A stretch of 64,000 nt of DNA from Plenodomus lindquistii. Lineage: Eukaryota; Ascomycota; Dothideomycetes; Pleosporales; Leptosphaeriaceae. Numbering within the stretch: the stretch's first letter is position 1; every line of letters starts with the position of its first letter. The notes beneath the pieces were generated by a model. It was not told the DNA's origin. It saw only the letters and a list, made by a program, of their open reading frames with translations, and did not search any database. A program made the translations under genes and the position numbers. Shown piece by piece: positions 45,793-56,401 of this stretch. The DNA is taken from assembly GCA_025504975.1 (NCBI GenBank), contig JANUWI010000018.1, positions 930,001 through 994,000 on the forward strand, read 5' to 3'.

Positions 45793-46402
45793 TTACCAGA
45801 CTCGTTTCTGATACGCAACTCCCTGGCTCCTCGTTGTACTTCCTCTATACCTCCGCCTCTTCATAAAAACCAGACTAATGTTGACAGCCCTGCCTTCCTC
45901 CCCAATATCACTGCCCGATAAACCGAAGTTGACAATCTTCCCATACTGCAGTGCCAGTTCGAGCCGCAAAGAAAAGGAGGAATCGCTGATGAAGTCGATC
46001 ACTAGACCACCCTCTTCCCACCGTTCATCGCCTTGACTTCTTAAACCCGCCATTAGATCTAGACTTGCACATGTATCAGCTACACCCATATATCCCAAGT
46101 TCTCGCGAAATCCTATCTTTGCTTCCGATCTCGTGATCGCGAAGTACCTCACAACCGCCTCATTGCATAACTAGATTACGAGAATTGACACTGCCAATGC
46201 TACTACATTCTACGATACCGACCTTGTCATCTTCGCATTGGATCACCCTCTTATGTAATTCGCCTGCCGTGTCATCAATTAAAACCGCCATTTCAAATAT
46301 TAGCACCCACAATCTATAGCTAATGGAAGAAGACTTCATGACACAAGTCAGCTTTGTTTTTGGAGCTTTATATTGGACGGGGTATGATTTCTCGCACTGC
46401 AC
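45793..46402 (-). pseudogene. Relic of a medium-chain dehydrogenase/reductase
   Basis: Two adjacent minus-strand ORFs (46402-46160 and 46152-45793) in different frames give one continuous match to the cofactor-binding half of MDR oxidoreductases. ECSSIGSVNSRNLVMQ fits the G-x-x-G-x-V-G loop region. Then AITRSEAKIGFRENLGY is like 'A-T-R-S-x-x-K-x-x-F-L-x-x-L-G', and VIDFISDSSF and LALQYGKIVNFGLSG follow. The N-terminal catalytic half, with its GHE motif, is absent. The frame change and missing half indicate a decayed gene. The family call is my reading of the motif order, with moderate confidence. Confidence 0.5.
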
Positions 46403-47513
46403 GGTATCGCCGCATTTGAGGCCGAGGGCGTGAATGCAGTCGAGGAGTTGGATGGGTGTGGTCCTTGAGAATTGAGGAAGAGAGAGGAGTTTGGCTCGGC
46501 GGTGCTATAGATATTCGCGGCTTAGGGGCGAAGGAGTGGAGACAGAAGTGTGCTGACTGCACGCCTGTATCTAGTTGGCGTGGATATGCTGTTGTTTGAG
46601 AGACGTGGGAGTATGAGGTATACATGACTGTCCTTGTTACACTCGTGGTTTAGGAATAGATAAAGAGGATCTGTGGAAGAGAGAGTATGAGGAAGGAATC
46701 GTGAATCGTGCCTCCTCAAATGGGCGGTAGTTTCACGGGTCAAAAATTCCAAGGTTGCTAATTATACGATGACTCCATGCTCAGCTACAAACCTCGGATT
46801 CTTTTAAATCTCCTGATCAGCTTCAGCACTTACACTTGTTTCCTTCGTGTCTGCTTTTCCATGTCAATGCAAATAATTGGGGATTTGCGTCATTGTAGGA
46901 TAATAGGCAACTTCACTCTTGCTTCACTAGGTAGATACAGGCAGAACATCCGACTCAGTAAATGTTGAAACTGAGAAACTCCAAATGGCAGGACTCTTTC
47001 CAGTGTCAAACTGCTATACCTGCTACGTCAGTCCCATTCAAGAGGTCTTCAGGACGGTTGTGCTGAAGGCATAGTAGGCCGCAACAAAGCCCAGACGTAC
47101 ATGAGCTCAAGCACCCATGATTGGTAGAGTTAATAAGGGGGTTGCAGACGTTGACGAAAGATGAAGGCACGCTGGTTACCTGCTCAGATTAAGCAGGCCT
47201 TATATTTGTTTCAACTTTCCACATTTATTTTACTGTCTCACCAACTATCACGCTTCTAAACAGGTCTTTCCTATCACTGCTGCAACTTTTGCTTGCAACT
47301 ACGAATTCCCGTTTTTTTTCACGTTTTGACGTCAGGTCGCGTTGATTGAATCCCCGCCTTGAGTGCACGGACACCCCGGATTTCGTCCGACCCTCCGAGG
47401 AAGTTGTCAGTTTATAAGCACCATCTCAATTCCCATGAGGCGAATATTGCAGTACCATTATTACAGCGCAGCTTACACAAAAATTATCGAAGCTGATATC
47501 TCAGACGTTCGAC
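46403..47513. other. Intergenic, nothing recognised
   Basis: This stretch is upstream of the MDR relic and of the NmrA-like gene. CT-rich and AT-rich segments near 47200-47320 probably belong to the NmrA-like promoter. Confidence 0.35.
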
Positions 47514-48527
47514 ATGGCACCGGAAAAGAAACTAAGAGTCGTCATTACCGGGGCATCAGGCGAGACAGGGTCGTTTATCATGGATGCGCTCCTCTCGTCT
47601 CCAGATCAATTCAATGTAATTGCTCTGGCACGTCCCGAGTCTATGAAAAAAGACATACTCCAAGATTTCGCTCGGCGCGGCGCGTCCGTGCAACCCGCCG
47701 ACTTCCAAAATGTCGATGGCCTTGTCCCGCTGCTTGCCGGCGCTGACGTCGTCATCTCCTGCTTGACTCTTCAGCAGAAGGGGGCAGAAGAGGCTCTCAT
47801 TGACGCCTCCCATCGTGCTGGCGTCGGCCGCTACATTCCAAGCTTCTGGGGAACTGTTGCGCCACCCCGTGGAGTCATGTGGCTACGAGACATGAAAGAA
47901 GACCTGCTCGACAGGTGTAAGCGCCTTTACCTCCCCTACACCGTCATTGACGTGGGATGGTGGTACCGAGCCACTCTTCCCCGCGTGCCATCCGGGAAAC
48001 TAGACTCTGCCATCTCCTTCCCAGAAACACTCATCGGCGCTGACGGGAATGTGGAATTCGCTGGTGTGGACGTGGCCGATATAGGCACGTATGTTGCGCG
48101 TATCATTGCGGATCCGCGCACGCTCAACAAGCAAGTCTTTGCCTACAGCCAAGTGACGACCCAGAACCACATCTGGGACACCATGGAGGCGCTCACAGGC
48201 GAAACAATCCCAAGGACGTATCTCACAAAAGAAGATGCCGAGGCTATTCTGGCTGGAGCGAAGGATGTTGACATGACCGATCTAGCTGCAATGCTCAAGC
48301 GGAGTCTGACGGCGTACGCGTACAGCTGGGCCATCAGGGGTGATAATGCACCAAAGCAAGCTACGTATCTGGGGTATTTGCTGGCCAAGGATCTATACCC
48401 AGATGTTAAGACAAAGGGTATCGATGATTTTATTCGTGAGATAGTCCAAGGCAAAGGATCTGCGAATTATTATGTTGGTCGTGCGGATCATCCTTATAAT
48501 CGGGCCAAGGCCGCAGCTACGAAATAG
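47514..48527 (+). CDS. NmrA-like / isoflavone-reductase-type NAD(P)-binding protein
   Basis: This is a single exon of 337 residues. A Rossmann fold begins at once: LRVVITGASGETGSFIMDAL, with the G-x-x-G-x-x-G dinucleotide loop at residues 13-19. Then come VIALARPES, ADVVISCLT and RYIPSFWGTVAPP, which replaces the classical active-site region. FAGVDVADIGTYVARIIADP is the typical 'D-x-R/A-D-x-G' helix of this family. Members are atypical short-chain dehydrogenases that either reduce aromatic or ether substrates or sense NADP for nitrogen regulation. I cannot choose between these. The cofactor site is intact. Confidence 0.88.
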   Translation: MAPEKKLRVVITGASGETGSFIMDALLSSPDQFNVIALARPESMKKDILQDFARRGASVQPADFQNVDGLVPLLAGADVVISCLTLQQKGAEEALIDASHRAGVGRYIPSFWGTVAPPRGVMWLRDMKEDLLDRCKRLYLPYTVIDVGWWYRATLPRVPSGKLDSAISFPETLIGADGNVEFAGVDVADIGTYVARIIADPRTLNKQVFAYSQVTTQNHIWDTMEALTGETIPRTYLTKEDAEAILAGAKDVDMTDLAAMLKRSLTAYAYSWAIRGDNAPKQATYLGYLLAKDLYPDVKTKGIDDFIREIVQGKGSANYYVGRADHPYNRAKAAATK

Positions 48528-50047
48528 AGTCTATACACTCTTGAATTGGGCATGCCTACATATGTTAGTAGCACCTGACAATAAAGATACTTTGGAACTT
48601 CTGCCAGTGATGTCTGCAAACAGGAGAGGGATAGTTGCGATTCTAGTCTGGGTGGCGGTAGCAGCCTTTCAGAGTTCCGTGAGTTGCTTGACCACGGCGT
48701 CATTGAGTTGATCTATTACTGCATCATTTTGGACGATGATGACCTCGATATTCAGTTTCGATGATTACCCCGGGCCTCCAAACCTGTTTTTATTGTCATT
48801 CGCAGTCACATGCGTTTTCTTGAGTTGAGGATTTCATGTAGGCAGCATGGGCACTTTGAGCATGATAAAGCTTCTCTTGACTCCCGCTCAAACGGATCGC
48901 GAGCTGATTCTCCAAGTTCGTTGCCCTGTCTCTCAATTGTAACAAGTGGTTCCGATGGCTATCGGTACTGGCCTGAGTAAACAGTGTCAGACAACAGTTC
49001 AACAAGCACCGGTAGAGATCTATAGTGGTTGCGTCGTGTATTCGTCCTGGAAACCACGTCAACTCCGCCTTGCAATCATTCACTGATGATAACTGACGGT
49101 CACAGCTCTCACCTCCACGGAGACTTCGTGTAGGCTTGATAACATAACGAAATGCATTTACTCTACTGACCCGCTCACTTCGTTCTGATGCGATCATGGA
49201 AGAAGACAAACTGCTATAACTCGGCGGCTGCGTGGGCCTTGCACGAGAGTAGGTACTACATGACCGAGCTTGCCTGCTACACCCATCAGCTGGATTAAAT
49301 TAAGGACGTATTATAGTGAGGAAAAGGCTTGGGGTGAACTAGCTCTTACGTCCGTCTCAAGCTATTTCTGCTGTAAGTTGTTCGCAGCGGCTGCATGTCG
49401 TATGATATGCCAGCGGCGCATAGGGCGATCGCGTTTATATTGATCTATTGCAGTGAAGCTGCCGCAAGCTAACAGACATGTGGACTAAGAGATGACAACG
49501 TATGGAAAATGCGTGATTGAAGTTCCAATGCAAGCAATCGTGGCACAGCTGCCGAGGCTGACACCAAGTACTTCCGACTGTTGGACCTGCCCACTACCTA
49601 TCGGTAGCACCACAACGCATGGCATCCCGCCCGACCATTGACGCGTTGTTGTGGAGGACGTCTGCATATGCGTAAACACGACACCCTGCATATCAAGCCG
49701 CTTAGCCGCCTGACCCCGCACGTACGTCTTCGCTTTGATCAGGCTTGATGTGATCAGATCACAGTCACCATGATAGGTACCGATAACGAGTAAGCCTTGG
49801 CGAGAATGCGGCACGGTACCGACTTTTGGCACACTGCATCATTCCATGCGTGGACTTCCAATAATTCAACTCGCAGATTTCGCCACAGCGCGTCATGTGT
49901 CACTGCACCATTGGTTGATAAATAGCATAAGACCTCCACAAGACCCTAATCTCGTTCCAATTCATTCTTTATAAGCTCAACTCAGCAATCGTTCGCACTT
50001 CCCACGTCTAAGCTACCAATGTATCACATACTTTAACGAGACATACA
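48528..50047. other. Intergenic with weak ORFs
   Basis: No gene is supported with confidence. A minus-strand 137-codon ORF (48796-49209) is listed separately as a weak candidate; another at 49485-49832 has no signature. Confidence 0.35.
48796..49209 (-). CDS. Weak ORF, possible small helical protein
   Basis: This is an open frame of 137 codons with a Leu/Gln/Arg helix near the middle (LLQLRDRATNLENQLAIRL). No homologous family, signal peptide or intron evidence is visible. It may be spurious. Confidence 0.2.
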   Translation of the reverse strand: MSSSMIASERSERVSRVNAFRYVIKPTRSLRGGESCDRQLSSVNDCKAELTWFPGRIHDATTIDLYRCLLNCCLTLFTQASTDSHRNHLLQLRDRATNLENQLAIRLSGSQEKLYHAQSAHAAYMKSSTQENACDCE

Positions 50048-50947
50048 ATGAGCCTTTGTGTTTTGTGCAATCGCACTTTTGGCGATGAGATAGCCCTCAG
50101 ATCACACGAAAAGAATTCACCAAAGCATGTACCCTTTGGCTGCAAGGCATGCAATCGCTCCTTCGGTAGCCAGGCCGCACTAAACCAGCACCAAAATGAT
50201 TCTCCAGCCCATCAAAGACCCAGGGCAGACTCGGTCACTACTTCTTCCACACCTGGACCACTGGTCAATCGTCCTACTTCGCCATCATCGACGACAGCCC
50301 GTGTCCGCCATCCAGTAAGCAACAGTGAGCGCAATCGTCACGCCACGACGAAGAACACTTCGCAGGCAGATTCGACCTTTGATCGGCCATTCGAAGTACT
50401 TGAAAATCAATTGCGAGCTCTCGCGATATCCGATGTAGATACGACGGTGCCATCACCAGAAAGCAATCGAGCACAAATTTCCACACGAACAATGGAGACG
50501 AGGAGTTTCTTCACGTATCCCGAACTGCACCAAAGAATTGCCGAAGCCGTCCTACCGGAGATAACGTCAACATGGTTCAACCCCGATATGGAGGCTCACT
50601 TTGACACTGACCACGAGACAAATATTATGGGAAATTTCACATGCGAAAACAAACGATGCAGAAAGAGGCAATGGAGTAGTCTTGTTGTGGCGGTTTGGAT
50701 CAAAGGATATTATCGTAATGGATACAACGCTATTGTGTACAATCAACGTTGCAAGCTTTGCGATTGGTTGGGAAGGTTCAAGTTGGACGAGGCATCATAT
50801 GTGGAACGGATTACGTACAGGCTCAAGAGATGGGCAGGCGTGAGGGTTGAGCAGCTACCATTTGGTGGACCGAGTAAAGGGCCACATGAAAGTGGGCACT
50901 GTGAGGGCTGTAAGGCAGGACATTGTTCACAGGCAGATAGATTCTGA
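50048..50947 (+). CDS. C2H2 zinc-finger protein with 3CxxC-type zinc domain
   Basis: This is a single exon of 299 residues. Two tandem fingers lie at the N-terminus: C4-x2-C7-x12-H20-x6-H27 and C32-x2-C35-x12-H48-x6-H55. A Ser/Thr-rich linker follows. Residues about 165-295 match the zinc-binding 3CxxC domain of fungal and receptor-transport-like proteins: FTCENKRCRKRQWSS, then YNQRCKLCDWLG, RLKRWAGV, and HCEGCKAGHCSQ at the end. Such proteins are frequent in fungi and uncharacterised. The C2H2 part suggests nucleic-acid binding, which is inference. Confidence 0.85.
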   Translation: MSLCVLCNRTFGDEIALRSHEKNSPKHVPFGCKACNRSFGSQAALNQHQNDSPAHQRPRADSVTTSSTPGPLVNRPTSPSSTTARVRHPVSNSERNRHATTKNTSQADSTFDRPFEVLENQLRALAISDVDTTVPSPESNRAQISTRTMETRSFFTYPELHQRIAEAVLPEITSTWFNPDMEAHFDTDHETNIMGNFTCENKRCRKRQWSSLVVAVWIKGYYRNGYNAIVYNQRCKLCDWLGRFKLDEASYVERITYRLKRWAGVRVEQLPFGGPSKGPHESGHCEGCKAGHCSQADRF

Positions 50948-51080
50948 TAGCAATATATATCTTCATTGCAGCGACGTCACACGTGTCGGGATGAAGCGCG
51001 GCGGAGTCTCACTGCATGTGTACAGGCAGATAGCAATAGACGCACGACCAATAGATGGATTTCCAACGCCGCCCTGATAA

Positions 51081-51377
51081 TGTTTCGCCCGGATAGTCCT
51101 ATACATGGTTGCCCGTCGGCGTCGGCAGGCAAAGTTATAACCAGTACCCGTGAACTTCCACTACTCGGGAACCTTCATCAAATACCGAAAGGGTCGCCCG
51201 GTTAACTTCCTCCGAGTTGCTCAGGAGTACGGAAGCATTGTGTCGGTTAATCCCGGAGATATCATCATCGTAGTGGGTGGCAGCAAAACGGCGAAGGATT
51301 CGCTCGACAAGCGGGGGAATGTTTCCAGTAGCTGGCCATGCCTTGTAGGGTTTCGCCGCGATGTAGCGAATAGATAA
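51081..51377 (+). pseudogene. 5' relic of a cytochrome P450
   Basis: The frame beginning at 51081 reads through the usual P450 proline-rich hinge (TRELPLLGNLHQIPKGSP) and then stops. A neighbouring frame continues with NFLRVAQEYGSIVSVNPGD and then IIIVVGGSKTAKDSLDKRG. This is the N-terminal beta-1 region of fungal P450s of the CYP620/67-like style. A one-base frame change separates the parts at about 51202. No I-helix, EXXR or haem motif follows, so only about 100 residues of the gene remain. Confidence 0.75.
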
Positions 51378-51502
51378 CTGAATTGTATGAATTGGTCACG
51401 GGCCACAACGTAGTCTGCAATAGCACTCCAATCGTGTGTAAACCTTTCAATGATAACCTTTTGCTGCATCAAAAAAAAAAAAAGGCAAAAAGCGACTTAG
51501 AG

Positions 51503-51925
51503 TTAGCCTAAAATTAGTACACCTTTTACATCTATTTTGCTTTTGGCACGAATGGTTACATGTACCGAATCGGCGTCCGCATCGTGTGGTGCACTTCTGG
51601 TGCGAAGACTGGGGGCGTTGCCTTCAGCATCATTACGGTTACATCTACCACGAGTTCTCGGACAAAAGTAGCCACAGGGTAATGTTGTAGCGCAAGGGTT
51701 TGAGTAACAATAGGTTTTCTGATGTTCGTCGACTGAGCAGGCCACTTCCACCGTGTGTATGCAGGACGGGACAAGCTTCTCAACTAGAATGTAACAGCAG
51801 AGTATACTGGGGGTCTGGGTTTGGAAACAGAGTATTTTCTTCGAAATGTCCGTGAGGAAGCGGGACGTTGTTCGGTTTGTTGTGACATCTTCTGCAACCC
51901 TCCCCGCACGTCGGCATGTGCGCAT
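51503..51925 (-). CDS. Candidate small cysteine-rich protein
   Basis: This is an open frame of 140 codons. The N-terminal part is Arg/Thr-rich and not a signal peptide. The middle holds a dense cysteine cluster: LVPSCIHTVEVAC, then KTYCYSNPCATTLPCGYFC and a further Cys, seven or more within about 45 residues. That pattern resembles disulfide-stabilised secreted fungal proteins. If real, a signal-peptide exon must lie upstream and the start given here is wrong. The alternative is a chance ORF. It is flanked by decayed sequence. Confidence 0.3.
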   Translation of the reverse strand: MRTCRRAGRVAEDVTTNRTTSRFLTDISKKILCFQTQTPSILCCYILVEKLVPSCIHTVEVACSVDEHQKTYCYSNPCATTLPCGYFCPRTRGRCNRNDAEGNAPSLRTRSAPHDADADSVHVTIRAKSKIDVKGVLILG

Positions 51926-52632
51926 ATAGGGTAGCGAAATGACTCCAATACTAGACTAGACGAGCAAATCCTTGAAGGTAACAATTCCAAAACCCTAAGA
52001 CCTCACATGAAATCCTCATCTACGATGTGGACGTTACGAAGACGTTGCCTCCTGGACTAAGAGTACTAGTCGTGTCGAGTCTTGACACCTTTGCTAGGGG
52101 TAGATTATGCCCTTTACTAGTAATCAAGTCCCATTCTACTACTATTAGTCTGTCATAGTAGAGTTAGTAAAATGGCCTTAACATTAATAAAAACGTGGTA
52201 GTAGGTCTAGCAAGGGCCCTATACTTTGGTTGTGCTAGGATAAAACGAGCGCCCTAAATATTAGGGTCTAAATTAAATGAAGCTTAGATTAAGGCTAACT
52301 TACTCTTCCAAGATGATGACTAGGTTCCGATATGCACAGAGCGATGAGAAATCCGTGGGCTGTGAGTGATTAGGCAGCTGACTTCCGGGGCTCCGAGATG
52401 CCGAGATGCGGGGTACCCGCCGCGGACGTGGTCGTGCATGTAGCACTAATGAGCAGTAGCACATGTTCCTTTCTCCAAATTCATTTCACACACTGGGAAT
52501 ACTATACAATGCAGGATTTCGCGGTTTCTGCCTGAGATTTGACTTCGGCACTTACAAAAGGTCAATACTGGGAGAATTGGGTACCCTCTTACCGCAACTC
52601 GTCGGTCAAGGCCTTCCTACGGACAATCCTTC

Positions 52633-55363
52633 ATGACGGTACCAACTTTGGCCATAGACCTAGGAATAGATCAGAGCTCCCAGGTCGCTCCAAGCCGCAA
52701 CGCGGAGTCATTTCACTGTTTACAATGTAGCGCCAAGTTTCGCCGCTCGGCACATTTGAGACGCCACCTGGCAACTCGTAGGTGCAATGTTCCCGATGCC
52801 CTTTTTTGAGCGTCGTTGCTAATTTGGTGGCTATGAAGATCGATATGAGAAACCCTACACATGTGGATACTGCTCTACGTCGTCTTCACGAAAGGATGTT
52901 ATCCTCCGCCACACTAGGAACTTTCATCCTGGCCTGGCACCACTCGTAAAACGCCAGACCCGCCCGACAAATAACACAAATGGATCCGAAGGGTCCGGCT
53001 GTAGTAGTGACTTCAGTCGCTCATGCATGCAGGATCTTTCGGGTGCTGCAAACACACCGGGTATCTCTCCACGACTCGTACTTGGACATTCCCCGCCAGT
53101 CGACCAACCACCTACAATGCGTCCTCTCACATATCAAGACAACTGGAGCGCACAAGCCGAGTCCCAAGACACTATGAATCTGGAAGTCTTTGCCACGAAT
53201 CCCAGTTTCTGGGACGGACCGGCTTTAATGCACAACTCTATGTTGGACCTTGTTGCTTCCTCACATACAGCAGATTTGAGCATGTCGCATGTCTTTGATC
53301 CCGATTTGACCTCGCCTTACTCCTCGCCTCTCTCCTCGGATCTTCTGCAAGATGTCGGAGAACCGTCGGCCTTTTATCCACCAGCTCGTTCGTCGTCTAC
53401 GGACCAGACCGTCGAGCCATGTCCCGACTCACCCATTTTTGTTTGCGACGACGATTACTCAGAGGCTCAAGGCAATTTGGCCAAATGTGGTGTTAATGTT
53501 GGCAATTTTCGGTTCCCCTCCAAATACGCCCTGATGCGCTTCGTTCAAGCTTTCTTCGCGTCCATGGCTCCACACTTTCCTATTTTACACCGGCCTACCT
53601 TCGCTATTGCGTCAATTCCAAGTCAGTACACCCAACAGCCACGTGCTCTGCAATAACCTAACATCGCACTTTTACAATAAGGTCCTTTGTTGCTCGCTGT
53701 GATGGCATGCGGCGCAATTTATTCCGATGAGTCAGAGGAAGCTGCAAGCATTCATCTTGCAGCCTTGCAGCTCATGTCCAAGGTGAGTGATTCGCAAGAG
53801 TTCAGCATCCTAAATCAAAGGCGAAAAACTATTCTCTGACAGCCTGTCAACTTCTGAATGAGTATACGACTGTCTTTACTGTGGCTGTGCCTGTATGATT
53901 ACCATCAGCTGATTGTCTTCTGCAGCATGAAGATGTCACCGTACCCAGAACCGAAGAAAAAGCTCTGCAACTTTGGGAACTTCAGACATCCCTGCTACTG
54001 AGTTATTTTGGAGCTTACTCCAAATGCCTGACAGTGCGTCGAAAATCGCTAAACCTCTTTTCGTATGCAATCGAGGTATGTAACCTGTTGGAGAAACCTG
54101 ACGAGCATTGGGATTGACGCACCGTGCTCGCAGTTAGCAAAGAAAGCGATCCAAGACATTCCATCATTCGACCCACTCGAATATAGAGATTGGGTTTATC
54201 AGGAAAGCATAATTAGGTAAGCGCGACTTGTGCGCCCGAATTGGGGGAACTTGGCCTTACTTCTGACGTGCTAGATGTGTTGCAGGCGTCGGAATACTCG
54301 GGGCGGCGCTAAATTACGAAATGCAAGCGCAGACCTTCGATCTTCCTGACTTTCAAAGCAAAATTCGTCTTCCTTCAACCCGAAATGAGTGGATGAAGGA
54401 CGAACAGTCATGGAAAAAGCCACCTCCTGCTCCATATTCGGCTGATGTAATAGAGAAGACATTCGCCGGGCAGCCCCCAGAACTCCCAGTGGACGACTTG
54501 GCCTTTCTTACTATTGTATCCGGTGTGCTCAACCATATCTGTTCGTTTGAAGTACTCATGAACGGAAGGTACCCCTCTCTGTGGGAAGACTTCGTTGATA
54601 GGTTATCTCCACCGATGCAGCTTCTCGACAAGATGTGCAACGAGCAACTGGCCCGAACAACTTATGAAGCCTTCCTTCCTACCCCAATACTACAGTGCGT
54701 GCGGTCGTTCCTTGATTCGGCCATTTATCATCTGCATGGATGCAGACAGTTAAGCGGACTGAAACGGTTGATGTTGTCACCTGGATCGCTGCATGAGCCA
54801 GAGGAGCTCAATACGCTCTTCCGAGCGCCGCATCTTGATATCAAGAGGCGGGCTCTTGCAAAGGCCCTCGTTCGGGCAGCCGCAACCCTAAAGACCTATT
54901 GTCGCATGGGACTCAGGCGTTTGCAGCGAACAGCGCCATACGTCTATGCGCCTATGGCAGCCACTGCTGTGATTGAAGCCGGTACGTATGGATGGTATAC
55001 TCAGACACGGTCTTATCTTTGCCATCCAACAGCGTCTCTACTTACCCCCAGACTAATGGCGTGCTTAGGTCTACTCCTTTACTGGTACGCTCGATCGGAC
55101 ATGACTACTGCTGAAGTCGAAGCCCTTCTTAAGGAGCTAGAGGCTGAAATAAAGAGCATTCAGTTGGCCACGAATAGCCAGTCGGGATTACTGCCGCTTG
55201 TCGCTGCCGCTGAAGTTCTTCAGGAAAGTACGGTCTGGCAAGGTGAATAGATTTCCTGTGAATGTCTTGGTACTTTTACTAATGTTTCACCCTTCTAGGG
55301 CCTCCCACAATGTCTGCTAGCTTAAAGGTCTTGATCACAACTATCAACTCCTCTGTCGAGTAG
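52633..55363 (+). CDS. C2H2 zinc-finger transcription factor with fungal-specific domain
   Basis: The model has seven exons: 52633-52777, 52839-53621, 53682-53782, 53926-54075, 54134-54216, 54275-55242 and 55299-55363, giving 764 residues with all phases matching. Finger 1 is C29-x2-C32-x12-H45-x3-H49; finger 2 is C57-x2-C60-x12-H73-x4-H78. A Ser/Pro-rich linker follows. The regulatory domain begins near FVQAFFASMAPHFPILHRPTF and includes PLLLAVMACGAIYSDE, LWELQTSLLLSYFGAYSKC and VLNHICSFEVLM. This is the fungal-specific domain (PF04082 type) typical of C2H2 regulators of carbon and lipid genes. Intron 1 splits the codon for His49. Intron 3 (143 bp) is unusually long. The oxygenase gene downstream may be its target. 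Confidence 0.9.
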
Positions 55364-56401
55364 GCCCATCGTCTTATTCATACGAGATGGGAGTATACCA
55401 GGCCCACCATCACCTCCCATTTGGAGGAGACCGTTCCATGAATGATCTGTGGACACTCAAACCTACGTGCGCAGGGTGTCGTTCTTGCCCATGTGCGTAT
55501 GTGTGATAGTGACAATGCAAAAGCCCACAGGGCTCGCAAGCGAAGCAAGCCGGTCCCGAAAGATAGTGAAGAAAGGGTCTGTGAAGGTATGGTTTTGAAT
55601 TACTGTAGCCTCCAGCGAAAGGAACTAGGCGCCGAAGATAGAAGGCTGAGGAACGGCTGCGGAATTGCAATCGATGGCCATGCTCAAGTGTAAGGCTTTC
55701 GAAGCCGCATCTGTTGGAAAAGTATAAGACGACCAAGTGAATGTGATAGAACCGGGTGCGTGGCAAGAAGTTTGAGTGGGCTTGAATTGCTTAGATAGAG
55801 CGAATTCATATCGTTGGGGATTATGGTGTTAATTCTCTGTGCACCATTGAGTGGGGCGCACCGGCCAAAATACTCGCAAGAAAAACTACGGCTACCTGGC
55901 CTATCGTGCTAAAGCCGACGAATTTCAAACACTATCTCTTACAGTATCGGATGTCGTCGGTAGTTGGCCATACAGAACAGAAGCTGCACGTTACTTACTG
56001 TTCGTAGTTTAGATCTCGGTGGCTATCTACCCACCGACGCTAAGCCTAGTTGGTATGGCTCGCTGTGGGTAGCTGGGTGGCGCATAACTGAGTGTGGGAC
56101 TAAACGCCAAACCCCACACGCTGTTAGATGTTCCAAGGCTAACAGACATTGATGAAGTGACAGGTGGTATAGATGGAGCACATTTGACCCACATTAAGAG
56201 AAGATGTTCAGGGCCGAACGGCACGGCACCCGGCGAAGAGATGCTCTAGTAGGTGGGTAACCCTTCTAGGGCGCTTAGTATAAAGCAGTGCACTGTCAAT
56301 GGAGAACCACAGCAATTATCATCCTTTAGTATAAACAGGTTTTTGAACACAATACTAGCCATTGTTCCCTTACTCTATCGTTACATCTTGAATTCAGCGA
56401 A
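55364..56401. other. Intergenic region upstream of the oxygenase gene
   Basis: This is 1 kb between the transcription factor and the carotenoid-oxygenase-type gene. Short ORFs have no signature. It should contain the oxygenase promoter. Confidence 0.4.

Larger units (their letters stand above)
50948..52632. other. Eroded intergenic region with relics
   Basis: This stretch holds a P450 5' relic (about 51081-51377), a 13-base poly-A tract at 51471-51483, a cysteine-rich minus-strand ORF (51503-51925) and an AT-richer segment at 52000-52320 with many CTA/TAG steps. The C2H2 transcription factor promoter is at its right end. Confidence 0.5.

Noticed and set aside
53843..53865. Possible micro-exon within intron 3 of the C2H2 transcription factor
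   Set aside because: Between two plausible splice sites the sequence meets an in-frame stop, whereas skipping it gives a perfect phase-0 join.
54979..55055. GTACGT...CAG candidate intron in the last large exon of the transcription factor
   Set aside because: Removing it creates an immediate stop, while the unspliced reading is coherent protein.
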